A DNA stretch of 20,148 nucleotides, taken from Thermocaproicibacter sp036260805. GTDB taxonomy: Bacteria; Bacillota; Clostridia; Oscillospirales; Acutalibacteraceae. The DNA lies in the NCBI GenBank assembly GCA_036260805.1, contig DATALZ010000069.1:1-20148 (forward strand), written 5' to 3'. Shown here piece after piece: positions 6,945-15,501 of this stretch. The notes under the pieces are model-generated. The model was not told the DNA's origin. It searched no databases and saw only the letters and a program-made list of their open reading frames with translations. The position numbers and the translations under genes were made by a program. Within the stretch, counting starts at the first letter, position 1. Each line of letters begins with the position of its first letter.

Positions 6945-6971
6945 CTTCACAAATCTTCATCCAATCTCCAT
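6945..6971 (+). promoter_or_regulatory. Possible response-regulator binding repeats before the copper operon
   Basis: CTTCAC, CTTCAT and CTCCAT recur at 6945, 6955 and 6966, i.e. every 10-11 bases, which puts them on one face of the helix as in many OmpR-family sites. They lie 40-65 bases before the first start codon of the operon that encodes its own OmpR-type regulator. No convincing sigma-A promoter can be picked out in this stretch. Confidence 0.3.
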
Positions 6972-7009
6972 ATCGTTTTGCTATCCTATCGGCAAAGGAG
7001 TTGAACAAT

Positions 7010-7525
7010 ATGAACCAAAAACAGAAAAAGAGCTTGCTTATCTCCATTGCCGCAATCGTCGTTATTGCCGCAGGCTTCTTCGTAGTTAAAGATCTGTTTC
7101 CGCAGCAACAGGCAAAAAATACACAAGCCGTCAACCAAACCGTAAATGCAGTACAGGCATCAGGCGATATGGTAATCCAGAAAAGCAGTGTTACATCCAC
7201 GCCGTCTTTTTATCCGTATGAGGTTAATGGCACCAAAATGGAAGTGATTGCCGTAAAGGCCTCGGACGGTTCGATCGGTACCGCCTTTAACACCTGCCAG
7301 GTTTGCTATAGTTCCGGCAGAGGATATTATAAACTGGACGGCAACACGTTGGTGTGCCAGAACTGTGGGAACCGTTTCACTGCTGATCAGGTAGAACAGC
7401 AAAAAGGCGGCTGCAATCCGGTCGGGATAACAAAGGAATATAAGACGGAAACCGATCAATCGATCACTCTGAAAAAAAGTTTATTTGAACAAGCCAAGCA
7501 AATTTTTGCCAACTGGAAAAACTGA
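7010..7525 (+). CDS. DUF2318 membrane-anchored Cys-rich protein
   Basis: The 171-residue product has one N-terminal membrane anchor (about 7-26) followed by an extracytoplasmic domain of the DUF2318 type. Three cysteine elements are visible: NTCQVC (about 98-103), CQNCGNRF (about 120-127) and GGCNP (about 140). The invariant-looking order FxxCxxC, LxCxxC, GGCNP is the family signature and suggests a bound metal or Fe-S cluster. The biochemical role is not established. In databases the family is often near metal-uptake or export genes. The ATG at 7010 has AAAGGAG eight bases upstream. The gene heads the plus-strand copper operon and its stop is 20 bases before the next start. Confidence 0.8.
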   Translation: MNQKQKKSLLISIAAIVVIAAGFFVVKDLFPQQQAKNTQAVNQTVNAVQASGDMVIQKSSVTSTPSFYPYEVNGTKMEVIAVKASDGSIGTAFNTCQVCYSSGRGYYKLDGNTLVCQNCGNRFTADQVEQQKGGCNPVGITKEYKTETDQSITLKKSLFEQAKQIFANWKN

Positions 7526-7545
7526 CGAACGGCAGGTGAATTTCA

Positions 7546-8976
7546 ATGGAACATTTAAAAAAGGAAGAAATTATTCTCGTAGGCGGCATGAGCTGTTCCG
7601 GCTGTGAACTGCGGATTGAGGAAAAACTGAAAAATCTGCCGGGAGTAGAAGAAGTATCGGCAAGCTTTGCCGATGGCAAAGTTCGTGTTCTGTATCTTCC
7701 GGAGAAAATAAATCATGACGCAATATGCCATGCAATCCGCGAACTTGGTTATACTGTAAAGGAAAGCGAGAAACCGGAGCAGGTTCTGCAAAAGAACCAG
7801 AATAGTATTTCTTTTGTATTTGGAACCATTTTGGTTTTGGCAGCTTTATACGTTATTATCCAGCATACCGTTGGCTTTGGATTTATCAATTTCATCCCGC
7901 AGATTAATCAAAATATGAGCTACGGCATCCTCTTTGTGGTGGGACTGTTCACGTCGATCCACTGTCTGGCAATGTGCGGTGGAATCAATCTTTCCCAGTG
8001 TGTGGCCCATCAGTCCGGCGAAACGAATCCGGGTACGAAAAAGCGCCTGATGCCGAGCCTGCTTTATAACTCCGGCCGCGTTATTTCTTATACTGTGATT
8101 GGCGGAATCGTTGGAGCCATCGGTTCGGTAGTCAGCTTTTCCGGAACGGCGAAAGCAGTTGTCACTATTCTTTCCGGTGTTTTTATGCTGATTATGGGGC
8201 TAAATATGCTCCATGCCATTCCCTGGCTAAGAAAAATCAATTTCAGAATGCCGAAGTTTATCGGAAAAAAACTGTATTCCGGGAAAACAAAACATGGCCC
8301 TTTTTATGTTGGGCTATTAAATGGGCTCATGCCCTGCGGCCCGCTTCAGGCCATGCAGCTTTACGCGCTTGGAACCGGAAGCTTTCTTGCAGGCGCCTTT
8401 TCCATGCTGATGTTCAGTCTCGGAACTGTTCCGCTGATGTTTGCATTCGGAGCAATCAGTACTTTGCTGAGCTCCAAGTTTACGCATAAGATGATGCAGG
8501 TCAGCGCCGTGCTTGTGATGGTGCTCGGACTGTTCATGATGGGCAGAGGGCTTACGCTTTCCGGTGTGCAGATCGGAACTACCGCGCAGGCTGCCGTGCA
8601 GAATACTGCCAAAGTAACCGGCAATGTGCAGGAAGTAACCTCATCCTTCGAAAACGGCTATTATGTGCCGATTGCCGTGAAAAAAGGCATACCAGTCAAA
8701 TGGACAATTAAAGTCAAAGAATCCGACTTAAACGGATGTAATAACCCGGTGACCATTCCGAAATACGGAATTCAGAAGAAGCTCGTCCCGGGGGATAATG
8801 TGATTGAATTTACGCCGAACGACACCGGAACAATACCATATACCTGCTGGATGGGTATGATCCGGAGCACAATTACGGTTGTGAATAACGACACGGAACT
8901 TACCGCAGCAAAATCCGCGCAATCCTCCGCAGCGCAGGCACAGCAACAGCAGCCGAACTGCTGTAGAACTTCGTAA
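7546..8976 (+). CDS. HMA - SafE/DsbD-like membrane - cupredoxin fusion protein
   Basis: The product has 476 residues in four parts. An HMA metal-binding domain (about 9-70) has Cys17/Cys20 in GMSCSGC. A first membrane segment spans about 87-107. A six-helix sulfite exporter TauE/SafE / DsbD-like domain (about 122-338) has HCLAMCGG (Cys140/144) and GLMPCGPLQAM (Cys264). A cupredoxin-like domain (about 365-447) carries Cys398 (NGCNNP) and Cys434-Trp-Met-Gly-Met. The tail is Gln-rich and ends in NCC. The cysteine pair inside the membrane resembles the electron- or metal-transfer site of DsbD/CcdA relatives, so the protein could pass Cu+ or reducing power across the membrane to the outer cupredoxin domain. 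That mechanism is inference. The start is preceded by AGGTGA. It sits between the DUF2318 and copA genes. Confidence 0.85.
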   Translation: MEHLKKEEIILVGGMSCSGCELRIEEKLKNLPGVEEVSASFADGKVRVLYLPEKINHDAICHAIRELGYTVKESEKPEQVLQKNQNSISFVFGTILVLAALYVIIQHTVGFGFINFIPQINQNMSYGILFVVGLFTSIHCLAMCGGINLSQCVAHQSGETNPGTKKRLMPSLLYNSGRVISYTVIGGIVGAIGSVVSFSGTAKAVVTILSGVFMLIMGLNMLHAIPWLRKINFRMPKFIGKKLYSGKTKHGPFYVGLLNGLMPCGPLQAMQLYALGTGSFLAGAFSMLMFSLGTVPLMFAFGAISTLLSSKFTHKMMQVSAVLVMVLGLFMMGRGLTLSGVQIGTTAQAAVQNTAKVTGNVQEVTSSFENGYYVPIAVKKGIPVKWTIKVKESDLNGCNNPVTIPKYGIQKKLVPGDNVIEFTPNDTGTIPYTCWMGMIRSTITVVNNDTELTAAKSAQSSAAQAQQQQPNCCRTS

Positions 8977-9009
8977 GACAGTTAATATATGCGACAAGGA
9001 GTGTAAAAC

Positions 9010-11469
9010 ATGACTGAGAAAATATACCGTGTTACTGGAATGTCCTGCGCGTCCTGTGCGGCGCACGCGCAAAAAGCCGCTGCTAAACTGGACGGTGTAG
9101 AATCCTGTGACGTAAATATAGCAACCGAAAAGATGCGCATTGCTTATGATGAAAATAAAGTGAGTTTTGAAAGGCTGAAAAAGTCCGTGGAAGATGCGGG
9201 TTACGGTCTGGAGAACTCCCAGCCGGTAAAGCACATTGATCTTGCAATCGACGGCATGAGCTGTGCATCCTGCTCCGCCGCAGTGGAACGCGCGGTGAAA
9301 AAACTAAATGGTGTAAAAAACGTGCAGGTCAATATTGCCACGAACCGAGGCAGCATCGATTTCGATCCCTCACAGGTAAAACTATCACAGATTAGAGCAG
9401 CAATTACCGATGCCGGTTATACCCCGAGGGACACGGAATCCGGCGCTCGAAGCGAAGATGAGGAAAAGCGGGACAAGGGCCTTTTCAGAATGAAAATGCG
9501 TTTGATCACCGCTTCCGTATTCGCTGTTCCGGAGCTTTATATCGCGATGTCGCATATGATTCCGCAGCTGGGGCTGCCGCTCCCTGAATTTATGGGTTCC
9601 CACAGTTTCCCATTTGTATTTGCGCTGGTACAGTTTCTTCTGACGATTCCGGTTATCGTGGCGGGCGATTACTTCTTCCGGATCGGTTTTAAATCGCTGC
9701 TGAAAGGCGCGCCGAATATGGACACGCTTGTCGCCATCGGCACAGGAGCCGCGTTTCTGTACAGTACATTCGCAATGGTAATGATCTATTTCGGCGATTT
9801 TTCCTATTCGACGTCGCTTTACTTTGAATCGGCCGCCGTTGTCATTACGCTGGTCATGCTCGGAAAATATCTGGAAGCAGTCAGCAAAGGCAAAACCTCG
9901 GAAGCGATAAAAAAGCTGATGAACCTTGCGCCCAAAACCGCAACTGTGATCCGCGACGGCACGGAAGTCGAAGTGCCGGTGGAAGAGGTCGAGGTTGGCG
10001 ATATTGTCCTCGTACGTCCGGGTTCGTCCATCCCGGTCGACGGAATTGTAACAGAGGGCCTTTCCTCCGTGGATGAGTCCATGCTTACCGGGGAAAGTCT
10101 CCCTGTTGAAAAGCAACCGGATTCCCCGGTTACGGGCGGCAGCATCAATGGAGAAGGGCTTATTCGATTCCGGGTTACAAAAATCGGTGCAGATACCGCT
10201 CTTTCCAAGATTATCCGTCTTGTGGAAGACGCACAAAGCAAAAAAGCGCCGATTGCGAAACTCGCAGATATCGTTTCCGGTTATTTTGTTCCGGTGGTCA
10301 TTGGGATTGCTATTATTACGGCGATTGGGTGGGCACTGGCGGGCAAGGATTTTAATTTTGTGCTTACAAGCTTTGTATCCGTACTGGTCATCGCCTGCCC
10401 GTGCGCGCTGGGCCTTGCTACCCCCACCGCAATTATGGTTGGCACCGGAAAAGGCGCGGAACTGGGCATCCTGATCAAGGGCGGAGAAGCGCTTGAAACA
10501 GCGCATAAAATCGATACAGTTGTTTTAGATAAGACCGGTACGATTACCGAAGGTAAACCGGAACTGACGGATGTTAAGGTTTACTCTGACATTCCCGAAG
10601 AAGAAATATTAGCTCTCGGCGCTTCCGCCGAACGCGGCTCGGAGCATCCTATTGCGCGCGCCATTGTGGAAGGAGCAGAAAAGCGGGGAATTTCCCTGAC
10701 CGAACCGGAAAATTTCAAGGCGGTTCCCGGCAGAGGGATTGACGCAGTAGTCAGTAGAAAGCATGTTTTGGCGGGCAGCGTTAAACTCATGAAGGAAAAC
10801 GGTGTTGATGTTTCCCATGCTGAACACGATATGGAAAACCTTTCTGCGGGTGGCCGCACACTGATGTTTCTTTCCGTGGATGGGACGCTTGCCGGGTTGA
10901 TGGCTGCCGCCGATACGGTAAAGCCAACCAGCCGCGAAGCGATCCGGAAACTGAAGAATTACGGCATCGAGGTCGTGATGATCACGGGCGATAACGTCGG
11001 AACAGCGTCCTCAATAGCAAAGGAAGTCGGTATTGACCGAATACTCTCAGATGTTCTGCCGCAGGATAAAGCGGGCGAGGTGCAGAAGCTCCAGAAGAGC
11101 GGTAAAAAGGTTGCCATGGTCGGCGACGGAATTAACGACGCACCCGCGCTGGTGCAGGCGGATATCGGTATGGCGATTGGTACCGGAACGGATGTAGCGG
11201 TGGAATCCGCAGACATCGTCCTGATGCGGGAAGACTTGAATGAGGTTCCTACCGCGATTGGACTAAGCCGAGCCGTCATTCGGAACATCAAGCAGAATCT
11301 TTTCTGGGCATTTATTTATAACCTTGCGGGCATTCCGCTTGCAGCCGGGGTATTCTACCTGTTCGGCGGACCTTTGTTGAATCCGATTTTTGCTGGCGGC
11401 GCCATGGCACTCAGTTCCGTATCAGTTGTATCCAACGCACTTCGCTTAAAATATTTTAGAGTAAAGTAA
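9010..11469 (+). CDS. copA: Cu+-exporting P-type ATPase (CopA)
   Basis: The 819-residue P1B-1 ATPase pumps Cu+ out of the cytosol using ATP. Two N-terminal HMA domains carry CxxC (Cys13/16 and Cys85/88, both MSCASC). Eight membrane helices follow. The actuator motif is TGES at 360, the metal site CPC at 463-465 in IACPCALG, and the phosphorylation motif DKTGT has Asp507. SEHPIARAI and GDGINDAPAL mark the nucleotide and phosphorylation domains. The later metal-site residues YN (AFIYNLAG) and M..SS (GGAMALSSVSVV) are the set that defines Cu+ specificity. Everything needed for activity is present and the length is normal. GGAG lies nine bases before the start. It lies 33 bases after the fusion gene and 14 before the lipoprotein gene, in one operon. 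Confidence 0.97.
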   Translation: MTEKIYRVTGMSCASCAAHAQKAAAKLDGVESCDVNIATEKMRIAYDENKVSFERLKKSVEDAGYGLENSQPVKHIDLAIDGMSCASCSAAVERAVKKLNGVKNVQVNIATNRGSIDFDPSQVKLSQIRAAITDAGYTPRDTESGARSEDEEKRDKGLFRMKMRLITASVFAVPELYIAMSHMIPQLGLPLPEFMGSHSFPFVFALVQFLLTIPVIVAGDYFFRIGFKSLLKGAPNMDTLVAIGTGAAFLYSTFAMVMIYFGDFSYSTSLYFESAAVVITLVMLGKYLEAVSKGKTSEAIKKLMNLAPKTATVIRDGTEVEVPVEEVEVGDIVLVRPGSSIPVDGIVTEGLSSVDESMLTGESLPVEKQPDSPVTGGSINGEGLIRFRVTKIGADTALSKIIRLVEDAQSKKAPIAKLADIVSGYFVPVVIGIAIITAIGWALAGKDFNFVLTSFVSVLVIACPCALGLATPTAIMVGTGKGAELGILIKGGEALETAHKIDTVVLDKTGTITEGKPELTDVKVYSDIPEEEILALGASAERGSEHPIARAIVEGAEKRGISLTEPENFKAVPGRGIDAVVSRKHVLAGSVKLMKENGVDVSHAEHDMENLSAGGRTLMFLSVDGTLAGLMAAADTVKPTSREAIRKLKNYGIEVVMITGDNVGTASSIAKEVGIDRILSDVLPQDKAGEVQKLQKSGKKVAMVGDGINDAPALVQADIGMAIGTGTDVAVESADIVLMREDLNEVPTAIGLSRAVIRNIKQNLFWAFIYNLAGIPLAAGVFYLFGGPLLNPIFAGGAMALSSVSVVSNALRLKYFRVK

Positions 11470-11483
11470 GAGGAGAAGAAGTG

Positions 11484-12128
11484 ATGAAAAAAATACTAAC
11501 AGCAGTTTCTGCTATTGCTGCCGCAACCGTACTCTTTGCAGGATGTGCCACGACCGATGTTGTTCAGAAATACAGTAAGCAGTCATTTTCAGATATTCTG
11601 AAAGCCGATCCGTCATTGGTATCGGATGGGAAAAACAACGATTATATTCTAACGGTCGACGGAAAGACGCGCCTGACTGTAAGCCGAGACTATTCCAAAT
11701 CGGAAGAAGACATTGTCCTTTCCACGCCAATTCAGCCTTTTGTAAATGCAGGGCTGGACGTTTCAAAGCTTAGCAAGGGTTATAAGGCGGACGGCACAAC
11801 GCTTTCCCTTGTAACGAATTTCGGAAAAGGAACGGGGAAAAAGGATACGCCGGAGCAAGCGTTGTTTGAAAGCGTGACTGCCGACAGGAAAGCGCTTACC
11901 TATCATCAAGCACTTGACCATTACGGCATCGTGCTCAACGGCGGCAAATTTGAATTTGCCAAGGATTACACGAAGAATGATAAAGACATCGTATTCGCTA
12001 TTACGGCAAAGCCACTTCGTGATCTCGGTGTGGACGTCCAGAAGGTAGAAGGCTGGGCCTTCAAAACGATGAAGGATGAGTCCGGAAAAAACGTGGACCT
12101 GCTTTTAAAGCCGTATAATTTGAAGTAA
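11484..12128 (+). CDS. Lipoprotein with two homologous halves (unknown function, copper operon)
   Basis: The 214-residue lipoprotein has a type II signal peptide with lipobox LFAGC, so Cys21 is the lipidated residue and the protein sits on the outer face of the membrane. The mature part looks like an internal duplication. YILTVDG...RDYSKSEEDIVLSTPIQPFVNAGLDVSKL aligns with YGIVLNG...KDYTKNDKDIVFAITAKPLRDLGVDVQKV about 85 residues later. Apart from Cys21 it has no Cys and almost no His, so it is not an obvious metal chelator. I do not recognise the family. Between copA and the regulator genes, a sensor-partner or envelope-stress role is possible but unproven. The ATG at 11484 is preferred over the GTG at 11481; GGAG is upstream. 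Confidence 0.75.
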   Translation: MKKILTAVSAIAAATVLFAGCATTDVVQKYSKQSFSDILKADPSLVSDGKNNDYILTVDGKTRLTVSRDYSKSEEDIVLSTPIQPFVNAGLDVSKLSKGYKADGTTLSLVTNFGKGTGKKDTPEQALFESVTADRKALTYHQALDHYGIVLNGGKFEFAKDYTKNDKDIVFAITAKPLRDLGVDVQKVEGWAFKTMKDESGKNVDLLLKPYNLK

Positions 12129-12164
12129 AATAAAGGTATCATAATAGGAAAACGGTGAAAACGG

Positions 12165-12863
12165 ATGACAAATAAGACGATTCTTGTGGTGGATGACGAA
12201 CCCAAAATAACAGAAATCGTAAAATCCTATCTTGAAAAAAGTGGATATAGTGCCGTATGCGCCTACGACGGGCGCGAAGCCCTGGATTCGTTTGAACGCT
12301 GCCGTCCAGCCCTTGTGGTACTTGACCTCATGCTCCCTGGGTTATCCGGGGAGCATGTCTGTCGTGAAATCCGGGCTAAGTCCCGAGTGCCGGTCATCAT
12401 GCTTACTGCCAAAACCGCCGAAGAAGATATGCTCAAGGGACTTGGCATCGGTGCCGATGATTATATCACAAAACCTTTTAGTCCTCGACTGCTTATGGCG
12501 AAAATTGAAACAGTTCTTCGCCGCGCTTCCAATGAAGTGGTCCCTCTCTCCAAAGAACTTATTTTTGACGGCGGGAGAATCGTAATTGACGATGAAAGGC
12601 ATGAGGTTCGCAAAGACGGAGAGCGGGTTCCGCTTACGCCAAATGAATACAGTGTTTTGTTTACAATGGCAAGTTTCCCTACAAGAGCGTTTTCCAGAGA
12701 TGAACTTATTTCACACGCGCTTGGAGACGCTTTTGACGGTTATGACCGAGTAATCGATACGCATATCAAAAACATCCGGCAAAAAATCGAGGATGATTCC
12801 AAAAATCCCAAATATATTCTTACGGTTCACGGCGTAGGATATTCCTTTAGCACTGGGACGTAA
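12165..12863 (+). CDS. OmpR-family response regulator of the copper operon
   Basis: The product has 232 residues. The receiver domain (about 4-118) has acidic residues Asp10/Asp11, phospho-acceptor Asp54 in VVLDLMLP, Thr in MLTAK and Lys in ITKPF. A winged-helix DNA-binding domain (about 130-230) has the family signature TPNEYSVLFTMA and ends VHGVGYSF. It would be phosphorylated by the kinase encoded 18 bases downstream and probably controls this operon in response to copper, as CopR/CusR do. The target is inferred from location, and no other copper regulator (CsoR, CopY) is visible in the window. Confidence 0.92.
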   Translation: MTNKTILVVDDEPKITEIVKSYLEKSGYSAVCAYDGREALDSFERCRPALVVLDLMLPGLSGEHVCREIRAKSRVPVIMLTAKTAEEDMLKGLGIGADDYITKPFSPRLLMAKIETVLRRASNEVVPLSKELIFDGGRIVIDDERHEVRKDGERVPLTPNEYSVLFTMASFPTRAFSRDELISHALGDAFDGYDRVIDTHIKNIRQKIEDDSKNPKYILTVHGVGYSFSTGT

Positions 12864-12881
12864 AAGGATGTGGAGATCAGT

Positions 12882-14282
12882 ATGAAAAAAATGTCGCTCA
12901 AATATAAACTCTCTCTATCATATGGCGTTCTTGCGTTGCTTCTGGTAGCGTCCGTCAGCCTGATCTCCAACCTCTTTCTGCGCAGCCAATTTGAGCAATA
13001 TGTCATTCGTCAGCAGGAATCAAAAAACAAGGAAATCGTCAGTCAGATTTCACAGCAAATGGTTCAGAATCCGCCGGGAAAAGGCAGACAGCAGGCTTTG
13101 GAATCCGTGGGGGTAAATGCACTGGAGCGCGGTGTGATTGTAAAAGTCTACGACAGCTCCGGCAGCATTCTCTGGAACGCAATGGTCCACAACGGCGGAT
13201 TCTGCCAGCAGATGCTGAAAAACATGGCGGCGGAAATGCAAAGCCGTTCCCCGAATTTCAAGGGACAGTATGAAGAAAAAACATATCCCCTGTATTCCGG
13301 GGTTAAGAAAATTGGCACCGCAAGCATTGGCTATTATGGGCCTTTTTACTATACATCCAATGACGCCGAGTTTATTAATACCTTGAATCAGCTGCTCTTT
13401 TTGATCGGAATCGGTTCACTCCTTTTAGCTGCTGTGCTTGGCTTTTATATGTCAAACCGTATTAGCAGTCCAATTGTTCGCGTGATCGGTGCTGCAGAAA
13501 ATATTGCGAAAGGCAATTATAACAATAAAATACCTGTGGCATCCAGTACAGAGGAATTGGATAGACTTACGGCTTCCATAAACCGTCTTTCGGATGAACT
13601 GCAAAATCAGGAAGCGCTGCGAAAGCGGCTTACTACCGATATCGCTCATGAGCTGCGAACTCCTTTGGCAGCTCTGCAGGGAAATATGGAAGCATTGATC
13701 GACGGAATCTGGGAGCCGGATCAAGAGCGCTTTGAAAGCTGCCTAGAGGAAATTCTGCGACTGAGCAGGCTTGTCTCCGAGCTTCAAGGTTTGGCGGAGT
13801 TAGAAGGCGAGAATTCGACGCTGAAACTCTCTGAAACAAACTTGAAGGAACTGGCGGAGCGAGCGGTTGACAGTTTTCAGGCGGAAACACTGAAAAAGCA
13901 GATTTCCGTCACGGTAGAAGGCCCTTCGGTTGTGATGCGGGCGGATGCCGATAAAATCAGCAGGATTTTCATTAATCTAATTTCCAACGCAGTGAAATAT
14001 ACTCCAAACGGCGGCAGCGTTAAAGTCAATCTTTCCAGTGGGAATGGAAATGCGTTGATCCGGGTGGAAGATACCGGCGTGGGAATTTCCGAGGAAGATC
14101 TGCCGTATATTTTCGAGCGCTTTTACCGCACAGACCGGTCACGGAACAGTCGCACTGGCGGAGCGGGAATCGGTTTAACAATCGTTAAAGCAATTACGGA
14201 AATGCATCACGGAAAGATTTCTGTCCAAAGTGAAATCGGTAAGGGTACCGTCTTTGAAGTTATATTACCGCTAAAACAATGA
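12882..14282 (+). CDS. Membrane sensor histidine kinase, partner of the adjacent regulator
   Basis: The 466-residue kinase has membrane helices at about 10-33 and 168-190 that flank a sensor domain of about 135 residues outside the cell, containing HNGGFCQQM and further Met residues. A HAMP linker (about 190-243) follows. HisKA has phospho-accepting His256 in DIAHELRTPL. HATPase has NLISNAVKY, EDTGVGIS, FERFYR and TGGAGIGL boxes. All catalytic boxes are intact. The upstream GTG at 12870 is possible, but ATG at 12882 has GGAG six bases before it. The sensor loop has a few Cys/Met/His that might bind copper, but no classic CusS-type motif. The signal is therefore inferred from operon context. 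Confidence 0.92.
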   Translation: MKKMSLKYKLSLSYGVLALLLVASVSLISNLFLRSQFEQYVIRQQESKNKEIVSQISQQMVQNPPGKGRQQALESVGVNALERGVIVKVYDSSGSILWNAMVHNGGFCQQMLKNMAAEMQSRSPNFKGQYEEKTYPLYSGVKKIGTASIGYYGPFYYTSNDAEFINTLNQLLFLIGIGSLLLAAVLGFYMSNRISSPIVRVIGAAENIAKGNYNNKIPVASSTEELDRLTASINRLSDELQNQEALRKRLTTDIAHELRTPLAALQGNMEALIDGIWEPDQERFESCLEEILRLSRLVSELQGLAELEGENSTLKLSETNLKELAERAVDSFQAETLKKQISVTVEGPSVVMRADADKISRIFINLISNAVKYTPNGGSVKVNLSSGNGNALIRVEDTGVGISEEDLPYIFERFYRTDRSRNSRTGGAGIGLTIVKAITEMHHGKISVQSEIGKGTVFEVILPLKQ

Positions 14283-14285
14283 CCG

Positions 14286-14359
14286 TGTATGGTCTTCATT
14301 GCCGCGTGGTCGGCCATCTGAGCCAGAGCCGTTATCGTGTTTGGCATATTAAAAGTCAT
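14286..14359 (-). pseudogene. Possible 5' remnant of an integrative-element helicase gene
   Basis: On the minus strand a start region (GAAAGA, ATG at 14359 and a second at 14347) opens MPNTITALAQMADHAA. This resembles, from memory, the opening of the large SNF2/DEAD helicase-methylase proteins of clostridial conjugative elements, which begin with NT.TALA.MAD..A. The resemblance ends after about 16 codons, near the kinase stop codon, and the frame stops soon after. If real, it marks the scar of an element that once joined here. It may be chance. Confidence 0.35.
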
Positions 14360-14478
14360 TCTTTCAAAATTATAGGCAAAAAAATTAGCACTATTTAACT
14401 CTTACTTAGAAATCTTTCGCAGTGTGATCATAGCTTGAAGGACAAATCGGACTTGGCTGGAAGGATAGCTCGTTGCCA

Positions 14479-15501
14479 TTACAGAGCAATTACGGTCCCT
14501 ACCATTGCGGCTTCAGCCTTATGTAAAACTTCTGCACAACAAGCCAAGTCCTGCAGGACAATGCCAGTCGAATCCAAAACTGTAATCTGCTCAAGATTGG
14601 TACGGCCGGGAATTTTTCCGGAGATTATATCCCCAATCTCCCCAAAAATGTGTTCCGGTGTTATGATACCAGCCGAAACAGCCATTTCGCTTTCGCCCAC
14701 ATTCAGGCTTTGCACACGGTCATCTGCTATCAGCATGGCTTTTTTCAGCAAATTTGAGGAAAGCTCCTGCTTGCCAGTCATGTCTGCGCCGAGGCAACTG
14801 ATATGTGTGCCGGGCCTGATCCATTCTGAATGTAGGAATGGGATGCGTGACGGCGTAGCTGTGATGATTATATTGCTCTGAGCAGCTGCCTGTGACAGAT
14901 CTTCAATGGCAGAAATTTCGTATTCACATTTGCCGTTAGCATTCCGCAAAAGCTCGTTTACCTGCGCCCGGATGTTTGTAAGCCGGTCTTTAGCCTTATC
15001 CGGATGATGTGGATTGCTCAGTAGAACGCAATGGATGTTCGGACACACCAGTAGGGTCGCAGCTATGGCATAGGGAGCCAATGAACCCGTGCCTACCATC
15101 AATAATGTGTGCGCATCCGGTCTGGCCAGATATTTTGCACCAATCGCTGCCGCTGCGCCGGTGCGCAACCCGGTCAAAGCGCTTGCGTTGAGCAAGGCGA
15201 CAGGCGCACCCGTGTGAATGTTAAACAGCATAGATGTGCCTAACAGTTCTGGCAGGCCATTTTGGGAATTGGCCTCAAACCATGACACCAACTTGAAGCC
15301 AAAAATGCCATCTGCGCGTAAATCCCCAGATTTGATATCCAAATCGGCATGGCCTGGATCAAATTCATGAAAGACCATCGGCCAAAGTGAACCGTTCCCG
15401 GTTGCTTTTTGCCGGTATGCTTTTTCCACCGCGACGATCGCGTCAGAAATATTCAGTAAAGACGACACTTCCTGCTGGTTCAAAATGCGTATTTTATTCA
15501 T
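14479..15501 (-). CDS. Ornithine cyclodeaminase / mu-crystallin family enzyme
   Basis: The 340-residue NAD(P)-dependent protein belongs to the ornithine cyclodeaminase/mu-crystallin family. That family includes ornithine cyclodeaminase, alanine dehydrogenase of archaeal type, ketimine reductase and SbnB-type opine enzymes. Visible family positions are DIKSGD with Lys57, GFKLVS with Lys70, LTGLRTGAAAA with Arg113, and the Rossmann glycines VGTGSLA at 136-142. ATG at 15501 overlaps the aminotransferase stop by eight bases and has AAAGGAG upstream, so translation is coupled. The substrate cannot be named. The neighbouring aminotransferase suggests that an imine or oxo acid is passed between them. 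An upstream frame extension without ribosome binding site was not used. Confidence 0.85.
   Translation of the reverse strand: MNKIRILNQQEVSSLLNISDAIVAVEKAYRQKATGNGSLWPMVFHEFDPGHADLDIKSGDLRADGIFGFKLVSWFEANSQNGLPELLGTSMLFNIHTGAPVALLNASALTGLRTGAAAAIGAKYLARPDAHTLLMVGTGSLAPYAIAATLLVCPNIHCVLLSNPHHPDKAKDRLTNIRAQVNELLRNANGKCEYEISAIEDLSQAAAQSNIIITATPSRIPFLHSEWIRPGTHISCLGADMTGKQELSSNLLKKAMLIADDRVQSLNVGESEMAVSAGIITPEHIFGEIGDIISGKIPGRTNLEQITVLDSTGIVLQDLACCAEVLHKAEAAMVGTVIAL

Noticed and set aside
9385..10506. Minus-strand frame of 373 codons opposite copA
   Set aside because: It is long but antisense to a fully conserved ATPase, rich in Arg/His/Asn as expected from reverse-frame reading, and has no start signal.
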